Source: a virus. From it: 22,240 bases of DNA. The position numbers and the translations under genes are program-made. Under the pieces are notes generated by a model. It did no database searches. It saw nothing but the letters and a program-made list of their open reading frames with translations, and was not told the DNA's origin. The stretch is from IMG/VR virus record IMGVR_UViG_3300038466_000061, positions 1-22,240 of that record, one strand, 5' to 3'. Below are positions 7,229 to 14,412 of the stretch, piece by piece. The stretch's first letter is position 1; each line of letters begins with the position of its first letter.

Positions 7229-8967
7229 GGCCCCACCATCGTCAGTCCGCTGTAGACATCAATGTCTAAGCCGCTTTTATTGCTGCGGATTCCCTTGACC
7301 TTTATTCTGTCATCAGTAACGCCGACCTCAATTGTTCCGTTTACCTCCACCGGTTTGGCCTTTGCGCCATGGATGGCATCATAAAGCATATCCCCCAGCC
7401 AGCCTTCGCCCCCGTGCTTTCCCTTGGTCATCCATCCGGAGACCGCGCCGAGTCCCTGATTCAAATAGCCGCCGAGTTCATAGCTGATCGCTCCGACCGC
7501 GGCTAAGGCGCCTGCTTTGCCCAGCACGCCCATGATTTTGCCCTCAGCTCCAGCGGTTCCCCCTGGGCCGCCGAAAGTGCCGTCTTTTCCCGGCAGCATC
7601 GAAAGGTGTTTGTTGACCACATAGACCGGGATCGGCGCCATCGCACCGCCTGCAGCTCCGGCCAGACCCCCGCCTGCGCCCTTTCCGAAAATGCCCTTGC
7701 CCAGCTTATAAGCGCCGGCGATTCCCCGGCCCACCTTGTTGGCGATCACCAGTCCGCCGGCGATGAGCATAATGTATTTTCCGATGTTGAGCCACCTTTC
7801 GACAGTGCCGGGTTTTAATCCGTCGAGCGCTGCCGTGAGGCTTTTGATCGGACCGGTGAGCTCCTTATCGGCAAACTGCTGCCAGATGGTGTAGAGCGTT
7901 CTTAGAGACGCGTTGAATGTGCCGGCTTTGCGGGCAGAATCGCCGATAAGGGTGCTGCCATCGCCATGCAATTTCATGAACTTGTCCAGACTTTCCACCG
8001 CGCCGGTTCTGACAAATTCGGAGACTACCGAATTAAAGGCTCGGGCCGCTTCGGTTTCGCCTAAAACTTTCTGAATTATGGTCTTGTCCCCTTTGTATCT
8101 TGTCACCATCTCCTTCATAAGTTCGTTGATCGGCCGTAATACCCGATGGCCCTTTTTCAGCTCCTCAGCGTCAAAGACCTGTATCCCGCCTTGTTGTAGA
8201 ACCTTGACCTTATCGAGATCGCCGAGTACGCGCATTAATGCTTCAAATGAAGTCGCCGCCATTTCGGACGATCCGGCGCCCTGGCGGATGACCTGCAATG
8301 CCGCCCCCATTTCGAGCATAGCGCTTTGCCCGGTGCGGCCCATAGCCGTATAGGAGGTCACCACGCGCGGGCCGAGAGCAGCTAGATTTTTCAGCGTAAA
8401 GGCGCCTTCTTTGCCCTGAAGGTTAAGAGTATCCAAAGACTCAAAGGCTTCCTTGGCGCTTAGACCCATCTTCTGAAATTCGGCCATGACACCGCCGATG
8501 TCTATTCCCTCGGCGCCGGTGGCGCTAATGGCCAGGCCGATATTGCGGATATTCTCCTGGGCAAACTTTAAATCCCCGGTTTTTTGAACGATCTCTTCAA
8601 CAGCCGAAGTGATCTGGCCCGGATCTACGCGGATATCGGGCGCCTTGGCGACATCAAAGATCTGCTTTTTAAGGGCGTCCATCTCCTCTGCACCCCTATT
8701 GGCATCAATCCCCATTTGCACGAAGCGTTCTTCAAGATCGCCCACCATGCGGGCAGCGCCTATGCCGGCTGCGCCAGTAATCAGCGCCGTGTAACGGCTA
8801 CCCAGGCGATCGAGGCCGCGTGAGGCGGCCGATACACCGCTGCCGAGCAGGCGCATGCTGGCCGAGCCCTGTTTCCCGAGGCGCTGCAGGCCACCGGTAA
8901 ACTGGCGGGCGCGGCTTTGGAGGTTGCCGGCCAGATCGAGAATGATGGAAGTTTTGATATCGCCCAT
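7225..8967 (-). CDS. Tail tape measure protein, Mu gp42-like
   Basis: The 580-residue protein has the tape-measure layout. The N-terminus is basic and Gly/Arg-rich (RARQFTGGLQRLGKQGSAS). A TP901-type core spans about 75-330 with helices such as EEMDALKKQIFDVAKAPDI, then AISATGAEGIDIGGVMAEF and KEAFESLDTLNLQGKEGAF. A hydrophobic, Gly-rich stretch at about 390-450 may insert in the membrane during DNA entry. Tape measures set tail length; 580 residues implies a short to medium tail. The stop overlaps the start of the N gene as ATGA. It follows the chaperone genes, as in Mu. Confidence 0.9.
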   Translation of the reverse strand: MGDIKTSIILDLAGNLQSRARQFTGGLQRLGKQGSASMRLLGSGVSAASRGLDRLGSRYTALITGAAGIGAARMVGDLEERFVQMGIDANRGAEEMDALKKQIFDVAKAPDIRVDPGQITSAVEEIVQKTGDLKFAQENIRNIGLAISATGAEGIDIGGVMAEFQKMGLSAKEAFESLDTLNLQGKEGAFTLKNLAALGPRVVTSYTAMGRTGQSAMLEMGAALQVIRQGAGSSEMAATSFEALMRVLGDLDKVKVLQQGGIQVFDAEELKKGHRVLRPINELMKEMVTRYKGDKTIIQKVLGETEAARAFNSVVSEFVRTGAVESLDKFMKLHGDGSTLIGDSARKAGTFNASLRTLYTIWQQFADKELTGPIKSLTAALDGLKPGTVERWLNIGKYIMLIAGGLVIANKVGRGIAGAYKLGKGIFGKGAGGGLAGAAGGAMAPIPVYVVNKHLSMLPGKDGTFGGPGGTAGAEGKIMGVLGKAGALAAVGAISYELGGYLNQGLGAVSGWMTKGKHGGEGWLGDMLYDAIHGAKAKPVEVNGTIEVGVTDDRIKVKGIRSNKSGLDIDVYSGLTMVGP

Positions 8968-8973
8968 TTTAGC

Positions 8974-9117
8974 CTATTCTCTTGGTATAAAGACTCTAAC
9001 GGTCTCGAAAAATTCCCTTAAAGACAGCCTCAGTATCTCGCTGCGGGTAAACCCGGTGCGGGCGGCAATGACCAGCAGGCCGGGGCTAAGCTGCTCTTTT
9101 ACCGCCCGCCTGATCAT
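8974..9117 (-). CDS. Tail assembly chaperone extension, Mu gp41'-like (-1 frame)
   Basis: In the -1 frame relative to gp41, 47 codons run from an ATG that overlaps the gp41 stop (AATGA) to a TAG at 8976-8974. The sequence ends in TRSEILRLSLREFFE, which matches the short C-terminal half of P2 E' and Mu gp41' chaperones (the 'lsLREF' motif). It can be made by ribosome slippage at the G-run as a fused gp41-gp41' protein of about 160 residues, or by restart at the ATG. The tape-measure gene begins 6 bases after its stop. It is short and would be missed by length filters. Confidence 0.78.
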   Translation of the reverse strand: MIRRAVKEQLSPGLLVIAARTGFTRSEILRLSLREFFETVRVFIPRE

Positions 9118-9455
9118 TCCCCCCGGTCAATTACCTTTTTAAGCGAGGCATCTTCGAGTGTCAGCGCCTTTTCCTGGAGCAACGAGAGATCGGCTGCCGA
9201 AAGCTTTTTTAACTCGGAAAGCGTCAGCGGCCCCTTGTAATCGCCGATGCAAACGATCTGGCGGCGCAGCGTGTTTAAGCCCACCAGCGTCGGGCTTGCC
9301 AGTAACTGGTAGCCGTCCGGGGTGGCGATGAGCTTTTCGCTCTCATCGGCCGCATCGATCAGGTCGCCGGCGCTCGCTTCGCGGATCTCGGCCGCGATGT
9401 AAACGGCCTCTCCGATTTTAATGCCTTCTTTCAAATCAAATTTGACAGTTGCCAT
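9114..9455 (-). CDS. Tail assembly chaperone, Mu gp41-like (upstream frame)
   Basis: The 113-residue protein resembles the Mu gp41 / P2 gpE tail assembly chaperones: FDLKEGIKIGEAVYIAAEIREASAGDL at the start and LASPTLVGLNTLRRQIVCIGDY in the middle. It lies in the standard place between tube and tape-measure genes. It is expected to coat the tape measure during tail building. The gene ends in a run of six G bases just before the TGA, and a second frame (next entry) continues from there, as in the two-product chaperone systems of many tailed phages. Confidence 0.87.
   Translation of the reverse strand: MATVKFDLKEGIKIGEAVYIAAEIREASAGDLIDAADESEKLIATPDGYQLLASPTLVGLNTLRRQIVCIGDYKGPLTLSELKKLSAADLSLLQEKALTLEDASLKKVIDRGE
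9119..9124 (-). promoter_or_regulatory. Probable programmed frameshift site (six-G run)
   Basis: The end of gp41 reads GAC CGG GGG GAA TGA, a run of six G bases two codons before the stop. A -1 slip here moves ribosomes into the gp41' frame, which is open for 48 codons. Frameshifting between the two chaperone frames is conserved in tailed phages; in Mu it also occurs on a G-rich site. Whether the shift is -1 slippage or reinitiation is not settled by the sequence. Confidence 0.55.
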
Positions 9456-9467
9456 GTTCGTTCCTCT

Positions 9468-9830
9468 TTAAGCCATCTCCTCTGCCGGTGGACCCTCAAA
9501 GGTCATCGGCACCTTGCCGCCTTCACTGGCCGTCATCTCAGGGGTGTTGGTCAGCCAGGCCCCCTGGACCACATAGAGCTGGCCGGTATCGCACTCGAAA
9601 GAGACGGTCACATTGTCCCAGGCGCGCATCTCAGCGAGGCGCGTTTCAGCCCCGACCGTGATTTCGCACTCCACCTTGCTCGGCTTGGGGGTCTCGAAAA
9701 AACCCTGCACTTTGATTGCGCCTACCACGGTAGTGCGCTCATCGCCGCCGACGTCAAGCTTTGCTCCCGGCAGGCTTTCGAGCACCTTGCCGTCCACCTT
9801 GATGGTGGCTTTCCCAAGTTTTTTAGCCAT
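9468..9830 (-). CDS. Tail tube protein, Mu gpM-like
   Basis: This 120-residue protein fits the Mu-type tail tube family: MAKKLGKATIKVDGKVLESLPGA at the start, GGDERTTVVGAIKVQGFFETPKPSKVECEI in the middle, and an ending with the family-typical MTASEGGKVPMTFEGPPAEE. Hexameric rings of it stack to make the inner tube within the sheath. It follows the sheath gene, as in Mu, and GAGGAACC-like purines precede the ATG. Length is normal. Confidence 0.92.
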   Translation of the reverse strand: MAKKLGKATIKVDGKVLESLPGAKLDVGGDERTTVVGAIKVQGFFETPKPSKVECEITVGAETRLAEMRAWDNVTVSFECDTGQLYVVQGAWLTNTPEMTASEGGKVPMTFEGPPAEEMA

Positions 9831-9872
9831 GAGGTTCTCCTTTATTGAGGCTGCAAAGGACTATCCTTCAGC

Positions 9873-11360
9873 CTATAGTATAAACTGCACCTGAGCCGCG
9901 AAGATCCGGAGCTGGTTCACGAGATCCGGAGGCGCGAGCACGTCGGCGCGGTTGCGATCATTGGCGTTTCTCTCCACAATGAGATCTTCCTTATACTTAT
10001 CAAGATTTTCAACCAGCCCGGCGATTTCCCATTCCCTTGCCAGCGCAATCAGCTCGGCTCTGAGCGTCGAAGGCGTGACAATCGCCTGGCCCGGCCCGAA
10101 CTTGGTGCCGTCGTCGGCGAGTTTATGCCTCGGAAATTTCTGGGTAATGCGCGCCCGGATACTGTAGCGCAGATAAGAAAGCGTTGCCGGAGTGGTAATA
10201 TCCAGATAGCTCGGATCCTCCACACCAAAAGCGTTCGTCTGGTACATCGTGATCTCGCGCTCGATACGCACGAGCCCTCCGTTATCCACAAAATGAGTGG
10301 CAATGCCGTCATAGAGCAGGAGATTTCGTTCCTCCTGGGTCCAGCGTACGCTTTCGGACGGTGGCAGGATCCCGGCAAGCACCAGGGTTTGCAGCGGCCT
10401 GGCCGGATCATTGGTCAAGGAAGCGGCTGCCTGCGCTGCATAGGCCGCAGCCCACAAATACGCCGGCATCGGACTGATGCCGGTTCCGAGGCAAGTCACA
10501 TGCGGGCTGTTACGATCATCGCTATATGTGCCTGTGGCGCCGTGAGTGCCCCTGAATGCGCAAAACGCGATGCCGTCTATCTGGCGCACGCCCGAAAATC
10601 GGTCAGCAAGCTCAGCTTCGAGCAGCGCCATGTTGGCCGCATCAGTCCAGGGATTTACAATTGTCTGGTACCATTCGTCTCCCATGACCACAATTGCATC
10701 TGCAATGTCGGGATTCCCGGCGCCGACAACCGCGCCTCCCATGGCGACGATGACGCAAGTCAGACCGGCCGGCAGCACTTCGCCCTGGTAATAGTTGATG
10801 CGCACATCGATATCGTTGCCGCACTCGCCTTTATTTCGAGCTGTCAGCGTCACCACGTGGGTATTGGGATCTGCACCGGCGGCCGCTGTTACAGGCAGAG
10901 ACGTATCGGCATTGATCACCGTCACCAGGGCGGCGGCTATCTCTGCCGGAGTATCTCCGGCTGCAACGGCAATCCGCACCCGCTTCCCGGCGATATAGAG
11001 ATTAAGAACGCCTGCGGTGGTCGGTAGCCCGCCGAAGGTAAGCGTTCCTGTGGCAGCCACGCCTGCGGCTGCATCGGCCAGCGGGATTGCCCAGCTTTCT
11101 GTGTAGCGGTTATTGGCTTTCAGAGCCGCAAACATGGCGGCAAGCTGCGATCCCCTGCCGAAAAGCCCTTCAGCCTGGTCGGCGCTGGTTATCTGCACCG
11201 GCACTTCGGCAGCGGCAGTGCCGGCCGCAAGTTTTTGCCCCAGCACAAGAATTTTGTGCGGGATCTGCGGCGTTCCCACCACAGCCCGTGTATTGTCAAA
11301 CTCGATATAGGCTAATGGTACGCGCAGATTCGATGGTATGGTGTTAAAAGAAACCGTCAT
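9873..11360 (-). CDS. Contractile tail sheath protein, Mu gpL-like
   Basis: The 495-residue protein forms the contractile outer cylinder of the myovirus tail. The N-terminal opening SFNTIPSNLRVPLAYIEFDN is typical of the Mu sheath family. A central variable domain (about 95-200, Ala/Thr/Gly-rich beta) is followed by the conserved C-terminal sheath core. The core includes GVRQIDGIAFCAFRGTHG, the PSYLDITTPATLSYLRYSI stretch and ERNANDRNRADVLAPPDLVN close to the end, where neighbouring subunits interlock. The length is normal. A 42-base gap with a ribosome binding site leads to the tube gene. Its presence shows that the phage has a contractile tail. Confidence 0.94.
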   Translation of the reverse strand: MTVSFNTIPSNLRVPLAYIEFDNTRAVVGTPQIPHKILVLGQKLAAGTAAAEVPVQITSADQAEGLFGRGSQLAAMFAALKANNRYTESWAIPLADAAAGVAATGTLTFGGLPTTAGVLNLYIAGKRVRIAVAAGDTPAEIAAALVTVINADTSLPVTAAAGADPNTHVVTLTARNKGECGNDIDVRINYYQGEVLPAGLTCVIVAMGGAVVGAGNPDIADAIVVMGDEWYQTIVNPWTDAANMALLEAELADRFSGVRQIDGIAFCAFRGTHGATGTYSDDRNSPHVTCLGTGISPMPAYLWAAAYAAQAAASLTNDPARPLQTLVLAGILPPSESVRWTQEERNLLLYDGIATHFVDNGGLVRIEREITMYQTNAFGVEDPSYLDITTPATLSYLRYSIRARITQKFPRHKLADDGTKFGPGQAIVTPSTLRAELIALAREWEIAGLVENLDKYKEDLIVERNANDRNRADVLAPPDLVNQLRIFAAQVQFIL

Positions 11361-11557
11361 GACTTGCTACCTCCTTTTTCTTTTTTACTCTTCGACTCGG
11401 GAAGATGGTTTTTAACGACCGATCCATCTTTTATCCGGCGCAGCCAGAATGATGAAAGTTTGACCTCTTCGCCGTCTGACGACAGAAAACGGTTCGGCTT
11501 ATCGGGCATCCGGATTCGTAGACCGGTTGCCGGTTTGATAAAGATTTTTTCGGGCAT
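11357..11557 (-). CDS. Mu gp38-like small protein (DUF2635)
   Basis: A 66-residue protein with the DUF2635 pattern: a MPEKIFIKPATGLRIRMPD opening with its conserved RxP, then a SFWLRRIKDGSV segment and a very basic C-terminal tail rich in Lys and Ser. It always lies just before the tail sheath gene in Mu-like phages and does so here, with an ATGA overlap. Its role is not known; its size and position suggest a small neck- or tail-assembly factor. Confidence 0.83.
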   Translation of the reverse strand: MPEKIFIKPATGLRIRMPDKPNRFLSSDGEEVKLSSFWLRRIKDGSVVKNHLPESKSKKEKGGSKS

Positions 11558-11574
11558 GGGATGCTCCTTTTAAA

Positions 11575-12114
11575 TTATTGCGGCAGTTCGATTTCATCGG
11601 ACAGATCGACCCCGCCGTCCTGGTTTATGTCGTAGTCCACATGGCAGAGCACGAAATCATTCAGCTCGGTCAGATCGCTTCCCGCAATATCGACCTCCTG
11701 GCGCCAGGTGACGGCCCACAGGGCCACGCCGTTTTTGTCGAGGTCCCGGGAAAAAAGGTTGTCGGCGCGCACCTGCCTGGCCTGATCGACCGTAGCGTCA
11801 AGTCCCCAGCAGTTTCCCGGTACCAGCAGTGCCAGCGCCGAAACGATGGTGAGCGCCAGAGCGTCGCGGTGCGCCTGGGCCTGGTCGCCGGCAATCACAA
11901 ATGCGCCCCAGACGGTTTGCGCCTTTACCCCAACTTCCGTTGAGGCGATATCTGAAAACCCGAGACAGGCTACCCGCACGGACGGCGCCCGGGCCGAAGC
12001 GGCTTTCAGCTCTTCAAGGCTGAATCTTCCGCCGTGCGCCTTTACTTCTTTGAGAGAAGGCAGCGCCGTTTGGATGGCGGTGATCACAGCCGTTCTCAGA
12101 TCCACCAGGCTCAT
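11575..12114 (-). CDS. Mu gp37-like tail terminator/neck protein with C-terminal EF-hand-like loop
   Basis: The 179-residue product fits Mu gp37 (DUF1834): an N-terminal helix with RTAVITAIQTALPSLKEV, a beta strand VRVACLGF, the conserved WGAFVIAGD region, and a WAVTWRQEVDI strand near the end. The family is placed at the tail end facing the head and probably terminates tail-tube growth. The last 20 residues carry DINQDGGVDLSD (162-173), which has the acid pattern of a dockerin/EF-hand calcium loop (D1, N3, D5, G6, D9, D12). I do not recall this as usual for gp37. The downstream gene starts 17 bases on. Confidence 0.8.
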   Translation of the reverse strand: MSLVDLRTAVITAIQTALPSLKEVKAHGGRFSLEELKAASARAPSVRVACLGFSDIASTEVGVKAQTVWGAFVIAGDQAQAHRDALALTIVSALALLVPGNCWGLDATVDQARQVRADNLFSRDLDKNGVALWAVTWRQEVDIAGSDLTELNDFVLCHVDYDINQDGGVDLSDEIELPQ

Positions 12115-12557
12115 TGCGTCACCTCCCGCAAATAGCTATCGACTACCGCCTCAAGATCCTCTTCATTATCGGCAGAAAGCCCGAGATAAGGCCTTGCCGG
12201 GATGTTTCTGTCTTCATCACCGGCCTGGTGAGTAGCCGCATAGATGAGGTTTGAGCCGATTTCCACCTGGCTGCCATCGATCGCCACGGCATAACCGAGG
12301 CTGTCCTCCAGTTCGCCTTCGCCGAAAAGTTTGCTCTGCCCGGCATGGCGCGTTTTGGCATATCGTTCCGACCATTCCGGCCAGGCAATGCCGTCCGGAC
12401 CCGTTTTTTCTTTTACGATCCGGTATCTGGTCTGGCTCTCCACCACCGATCCGATTTGATCCAAAAGCTTCCGGCGGTCAAAACCGGCGATCGCGTTAAT
12501 GCGCTCCTCAAGCCGCTCGATCGCTTTCAAATCGTATACGAGGCCCACGCCGCTCAT
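12111..12557 (-). CDS. Virion morphogenesis protein, Mu gpG-like
   Basis: The 148-residue protein matches the phage virion morphogenesis family (Mu gpG / P2 gpS type). A helical N-terminus with LEERINAIAGFDRRKLLDQIG leads into a TRYRIVKEKTGPDGIAWPEWS region (about 52-72). GELEDSLGYAVAIDGSQVEIG follows at about 88-108, and the domain ends in AATHQAG and a PARPYLGLS motif. These proteins act at the head-tail junction during tail completion. In Mu itself the gene lies by gene F; here it sits between gp36 and gp37, an arrangement seen in other Mu-like prophages. ATGA overlaps on both sides indicate translational coupling. Confidence 0.86.
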   Translation of the reverse strand: MSGVGLVYDLKAIERLEERINAIAGFDRRKLLDQIGSVVESQTRYRIVKEKTGPDGIAWPEWSERYAKTRHAGQSKLFGEGELEDSLGYAVAIDGSQVEIGSNLIYAATHQAGDEDRNIPARPYLGLSADNEEDLEAVVDSYLREVTQ

Positions 12558-12988
12558 CGCAGATCCTTCATTTTGTTGCGGGTAAAGATCCTTTCCTCGG
12601 CTGAAAATGCAGCCCCGCTTCCGCCGGAAGGAGCGGTCGGATCTGACGCAAAGAGCTGGACTTTCCCCAATGACACGAAGGTGAGAAACTTGACGGCATC
12701 TTCATAGCGCTTGCGCTTTTCCTCTGTAACCGCCGTTTCGACCGATCCCTTATAAAGCGCGATATCCACACAGAAAAAGGTGAGGATACTGGGCGTTGTT
12801 GGAAGCGGCAGGCTGTAGCGACCGGAAAGATAGCCGTCGATCTCCCCGGAGGCATCGGAGAGGGCTTTCTCGGCCACGTTCTCTCCGGCCGCGTTTTCAT
12901 CCACCTCACCGTCGCCGTCCCGGTCAAACGCCAGGAGAAGCTGCTCTTCGCTGTAACGGTCTATGATGTCCTGCTGGGTGGCGTACAT
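12554..12988 (-). CDS. Head-tail connector-type protein, Mu gp36-like (DUF1320)
   Basis: This 144-residue protein has the DUF1320 signature: MYATQQDIIDRYSEEQLLLAF at the start, EIDGYLSGRYSLPLP at about 49-63, and a helical middle with CVDIALYKGS. The family lies between capsid and tail genes in Mu-like phages and is thought to act in the head-tail connector. Residues 22-33 (DRDGDGEVDENA) resemble an EF-hand calcium loop; related proteins often carry a similar stretch. The stop overlaps the next start as ATGA, so the four genes from here to gp38 are likely one tightly coupled block. Confidence 0.85.
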   Translation of the reverse strand: MYATQQDIIDRYSEEQLLLAFDRDGDGEVDENAAGENVAEKALSDASGEIDGYLSGRYSLPLPTTPSILTFFCVDIALYKGSVETAVTEEKRKRYEDAVKFLTFVSLGKVQLFASDPTAPSGGSGAAFSAEERIFTRNKMKDLR

Positions 12989-12991
12989 CTG

Positions 12992-13180
12992 CTATGCCTT
13001 CGGCGATTTAGCGATTTTGCTGTTATCCGGCACGTCCTGCACCAGCAGCATCGGCTCGGCTTTGAGCCGCGCGAGCTCCTTATCGGTAAAGCGCCCGTCC
13101 TTATAGGTCGTGGGCTGCTCGGAATGAGCGATTCCGCAGCGACGGAATTTGTCTTTTTTGGCTGTAATTCTTACTGGCAT
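12992..13180 (-). CDS. FluMu_N domain small protein (Mu gp35 position)
   Basis: The 62-residue product carries the short FluMu_N domain: FRRCGIAHSEQPTTY at about 12-26, then GRFTDKELARLKAEPMLLVQ at 29-48. This domain is seen in Mu-like prophages directly after the major capsid gene, as here. Its function is unknown to me; a head- or neck-associated role is suggested only by position. The start at 13180 has AAGGAGAATACCG before it. The domain is sometimes fused to larger proteins; here it stands alone with a 13-residue Lys/Pro-rich tail. Confidence 0.8.
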   Translation of the reverse strand: MPVRITAKKDKFRRCGIAHSEQPTTYKDGRFTDKELARLKAEPMLLVQDVPDNSKIAKSPKA

Positions 13181-13210
13181 CGGTATTCTCCTTGCTGATA
13201 ATTATTGTTA

Positions 13211-13240
13211 GCGGCGGCCCGGGCAGTCAGCCTGCCGCCG
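13211..13240 (-). other. GC-rich hairpin after the capsid gene
   Basis: The 88-base gap between the major capsid gene and the next gene holds a strong inverted repeat, CGGCGGC (13240-13234) with GCCGCCG (13218-13212), and an alternative inner pairing GGCAG/CTGCC. It lacks a T-run, so it is not a classical intrinsic terminator. It could stabilise the 3' end of the abundant capsid message or attenuate read-through; this is inference. Confidence 0.3.
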
Positions 13241-13268
13241 GTTCATCCATAAAACTTACTCCGTCCGA

Positions 13269-14336
13269 TTACGCGCCGGCGCCGGTGGATCCCACCGAAA
13301 GCTGCCAGAAGCCGTAACCGCCGTTTCCTCTGGCCTCAGCCCCGAATTTAAATTCCTTGCGCATGAAAACGTCGTCGCTTGCTTCGGTCGTCTGCTGCAC
13401 AAAGACCGGCGCTTTCCGTTCCTGGTAGATAAAGGGTTTTACCGGCCGGTTGGCGCAGTGCAGGAACCAGGCGGTAGTCGATGTAAGCCTCGGGTTCACG
13501 ACCAGCTCGGCGGTTCCCTTGTACGGATTCGGGCTGTTGTCGTCGAGCTTGTCGCTATAGCACAGCGTTTTACCTGTGGCTTCCAATGCGGGCGGCACTT
13601 CCAGGATGTCGGGGATGATCGCCAGCGGGCGGGCCTCATCATCCTTAAACGCCATCATTCTGGACCGGGCCTCGCCTAAACTTGCTACCGCGGCGGCCTT
13701 GGTGGCGCAGGAAAGCGCCACGGTCAGCAGGTTTGATACGGACTCTGTTCCGCCGGCGCCGTCTCCGACCGGGTGATCGTCGTCATAAAAATACTGGCCG
13801 TCATAGCACGCCGCCGCAAATGCGCCGTTTTTGAGATCCGCATCGATCTCATCGGGCAATTGCTTGGCCGAGAAGCCCGCTTCCTGGGCCATTGGGCCGT
13901 AGATGCCGAGGCCGTCATCCTCCATGTCGTCGCGGTCGACCGCCACGGTGGCTTCCCAGGGCTTATTGACGATAGTGTACTTAAACGCCGCCAGGGCCTT
14001 GACCACCTTGTCCCCGATCCATTCGCGCATACGGGGGAAACGGCTCAACCAGTTATAATTGTTCTGGCTGCCGCCGGACGGTACCTTCATGGTAGTTTTT
14101 TGCCAGAGGCTGGGTGCAGCCTCAAACGCTTTGTTGAAGGTGGTCTTTATATTTAAAAATACCGCCTCCAGGTTTGCCTTGTTGACGATCATCCCGGCAA
14201 TACCGAAAAACAACATATCTCCGGTGGCGCCCGGGTCTCCGAAAATTTCTGTGCGCACAAACGGCGCGGCCGTTGCCAGGGCGCTGAAAACCAGTCCCAT
14301 GACAAAAGCGATCAGGCAGTAAATCGATTTTTTCAT
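13269..14336 (-). CDS. Major capsid protein, Mu gpT-like, with signal-peptide-like N-terminus
   Basis: The body of this 355-residue protein matches the Mu gpT major head family: MIVNKANLEAVFLNIKTTF at 49-67, a WLSRFPRMREWIGDK segment at about 94-108, the PWEATVAVDRDDMEDD stretch, and the C-terminal GGYGFWQLSVGSTG. I chose the ATG at 14336 because AAAGGAG precedes it by seven bases; the frame is open further upstream to 14426 but no ribosome binding site supports that. This start adds 48 residues before the usual gpT beginning. They look like a Sec signal peptide: MKK, a hydrophobic run and an ALATA-AP cleavage-like site. The later ATGs at residues 41 and 49 lack a properly spaced ribosome binding site. 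About 75 bases upstream of the gene are noncoding and hold a short GCGGCA/TGCTGC hairpin with a T-rich loop. Confidence 0.9.
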   Translation of the reverse strand: MKKSIYCLIAFVMGLVFSALATAAPFVRTEIFGDPGATGDMLFFGIAGMIVNKANLEAVFLNIKTTFNKAFEAAPSLWQKTTMKVPSGGSQNNYNWLSRFPRMREWIGDKVVKALAAFKYTIVNKPWEATVAVDRDDMEDDGLGIYGPMAQEAGFSAKQLPDEIDADLKNGAFAAACYDGQYFYDDDHPVGDGAGGTESVSNLLTVALSCATKAAAVASLGEARSRMMAFKDDEARPLAIIPDILEVPPALEATGKTLCYSDKLDDNSPNPYKGTAELVVNPRLTSTTAWFLHCANRPVKPFIYQERKAPVFVQQTTEASDDVFMRKEFKFGAEARGNGGYGFWQLSVGSTGAGA

Positions 14337-14412
14337 TTTTAAACTCCTTTGTTGATGGTTTTTTAAACTTCCTGCAGCAAAAAAACTGCCGCTTTTTGAT
14401 TCCTGGAAAAGT

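Noticed and set aside
13211-13240. Intrinsic terminator after the capsid gene
   Set aside because: The hairpin is strong but lacks a T-run, and the next genes clearly belong to the same operon.
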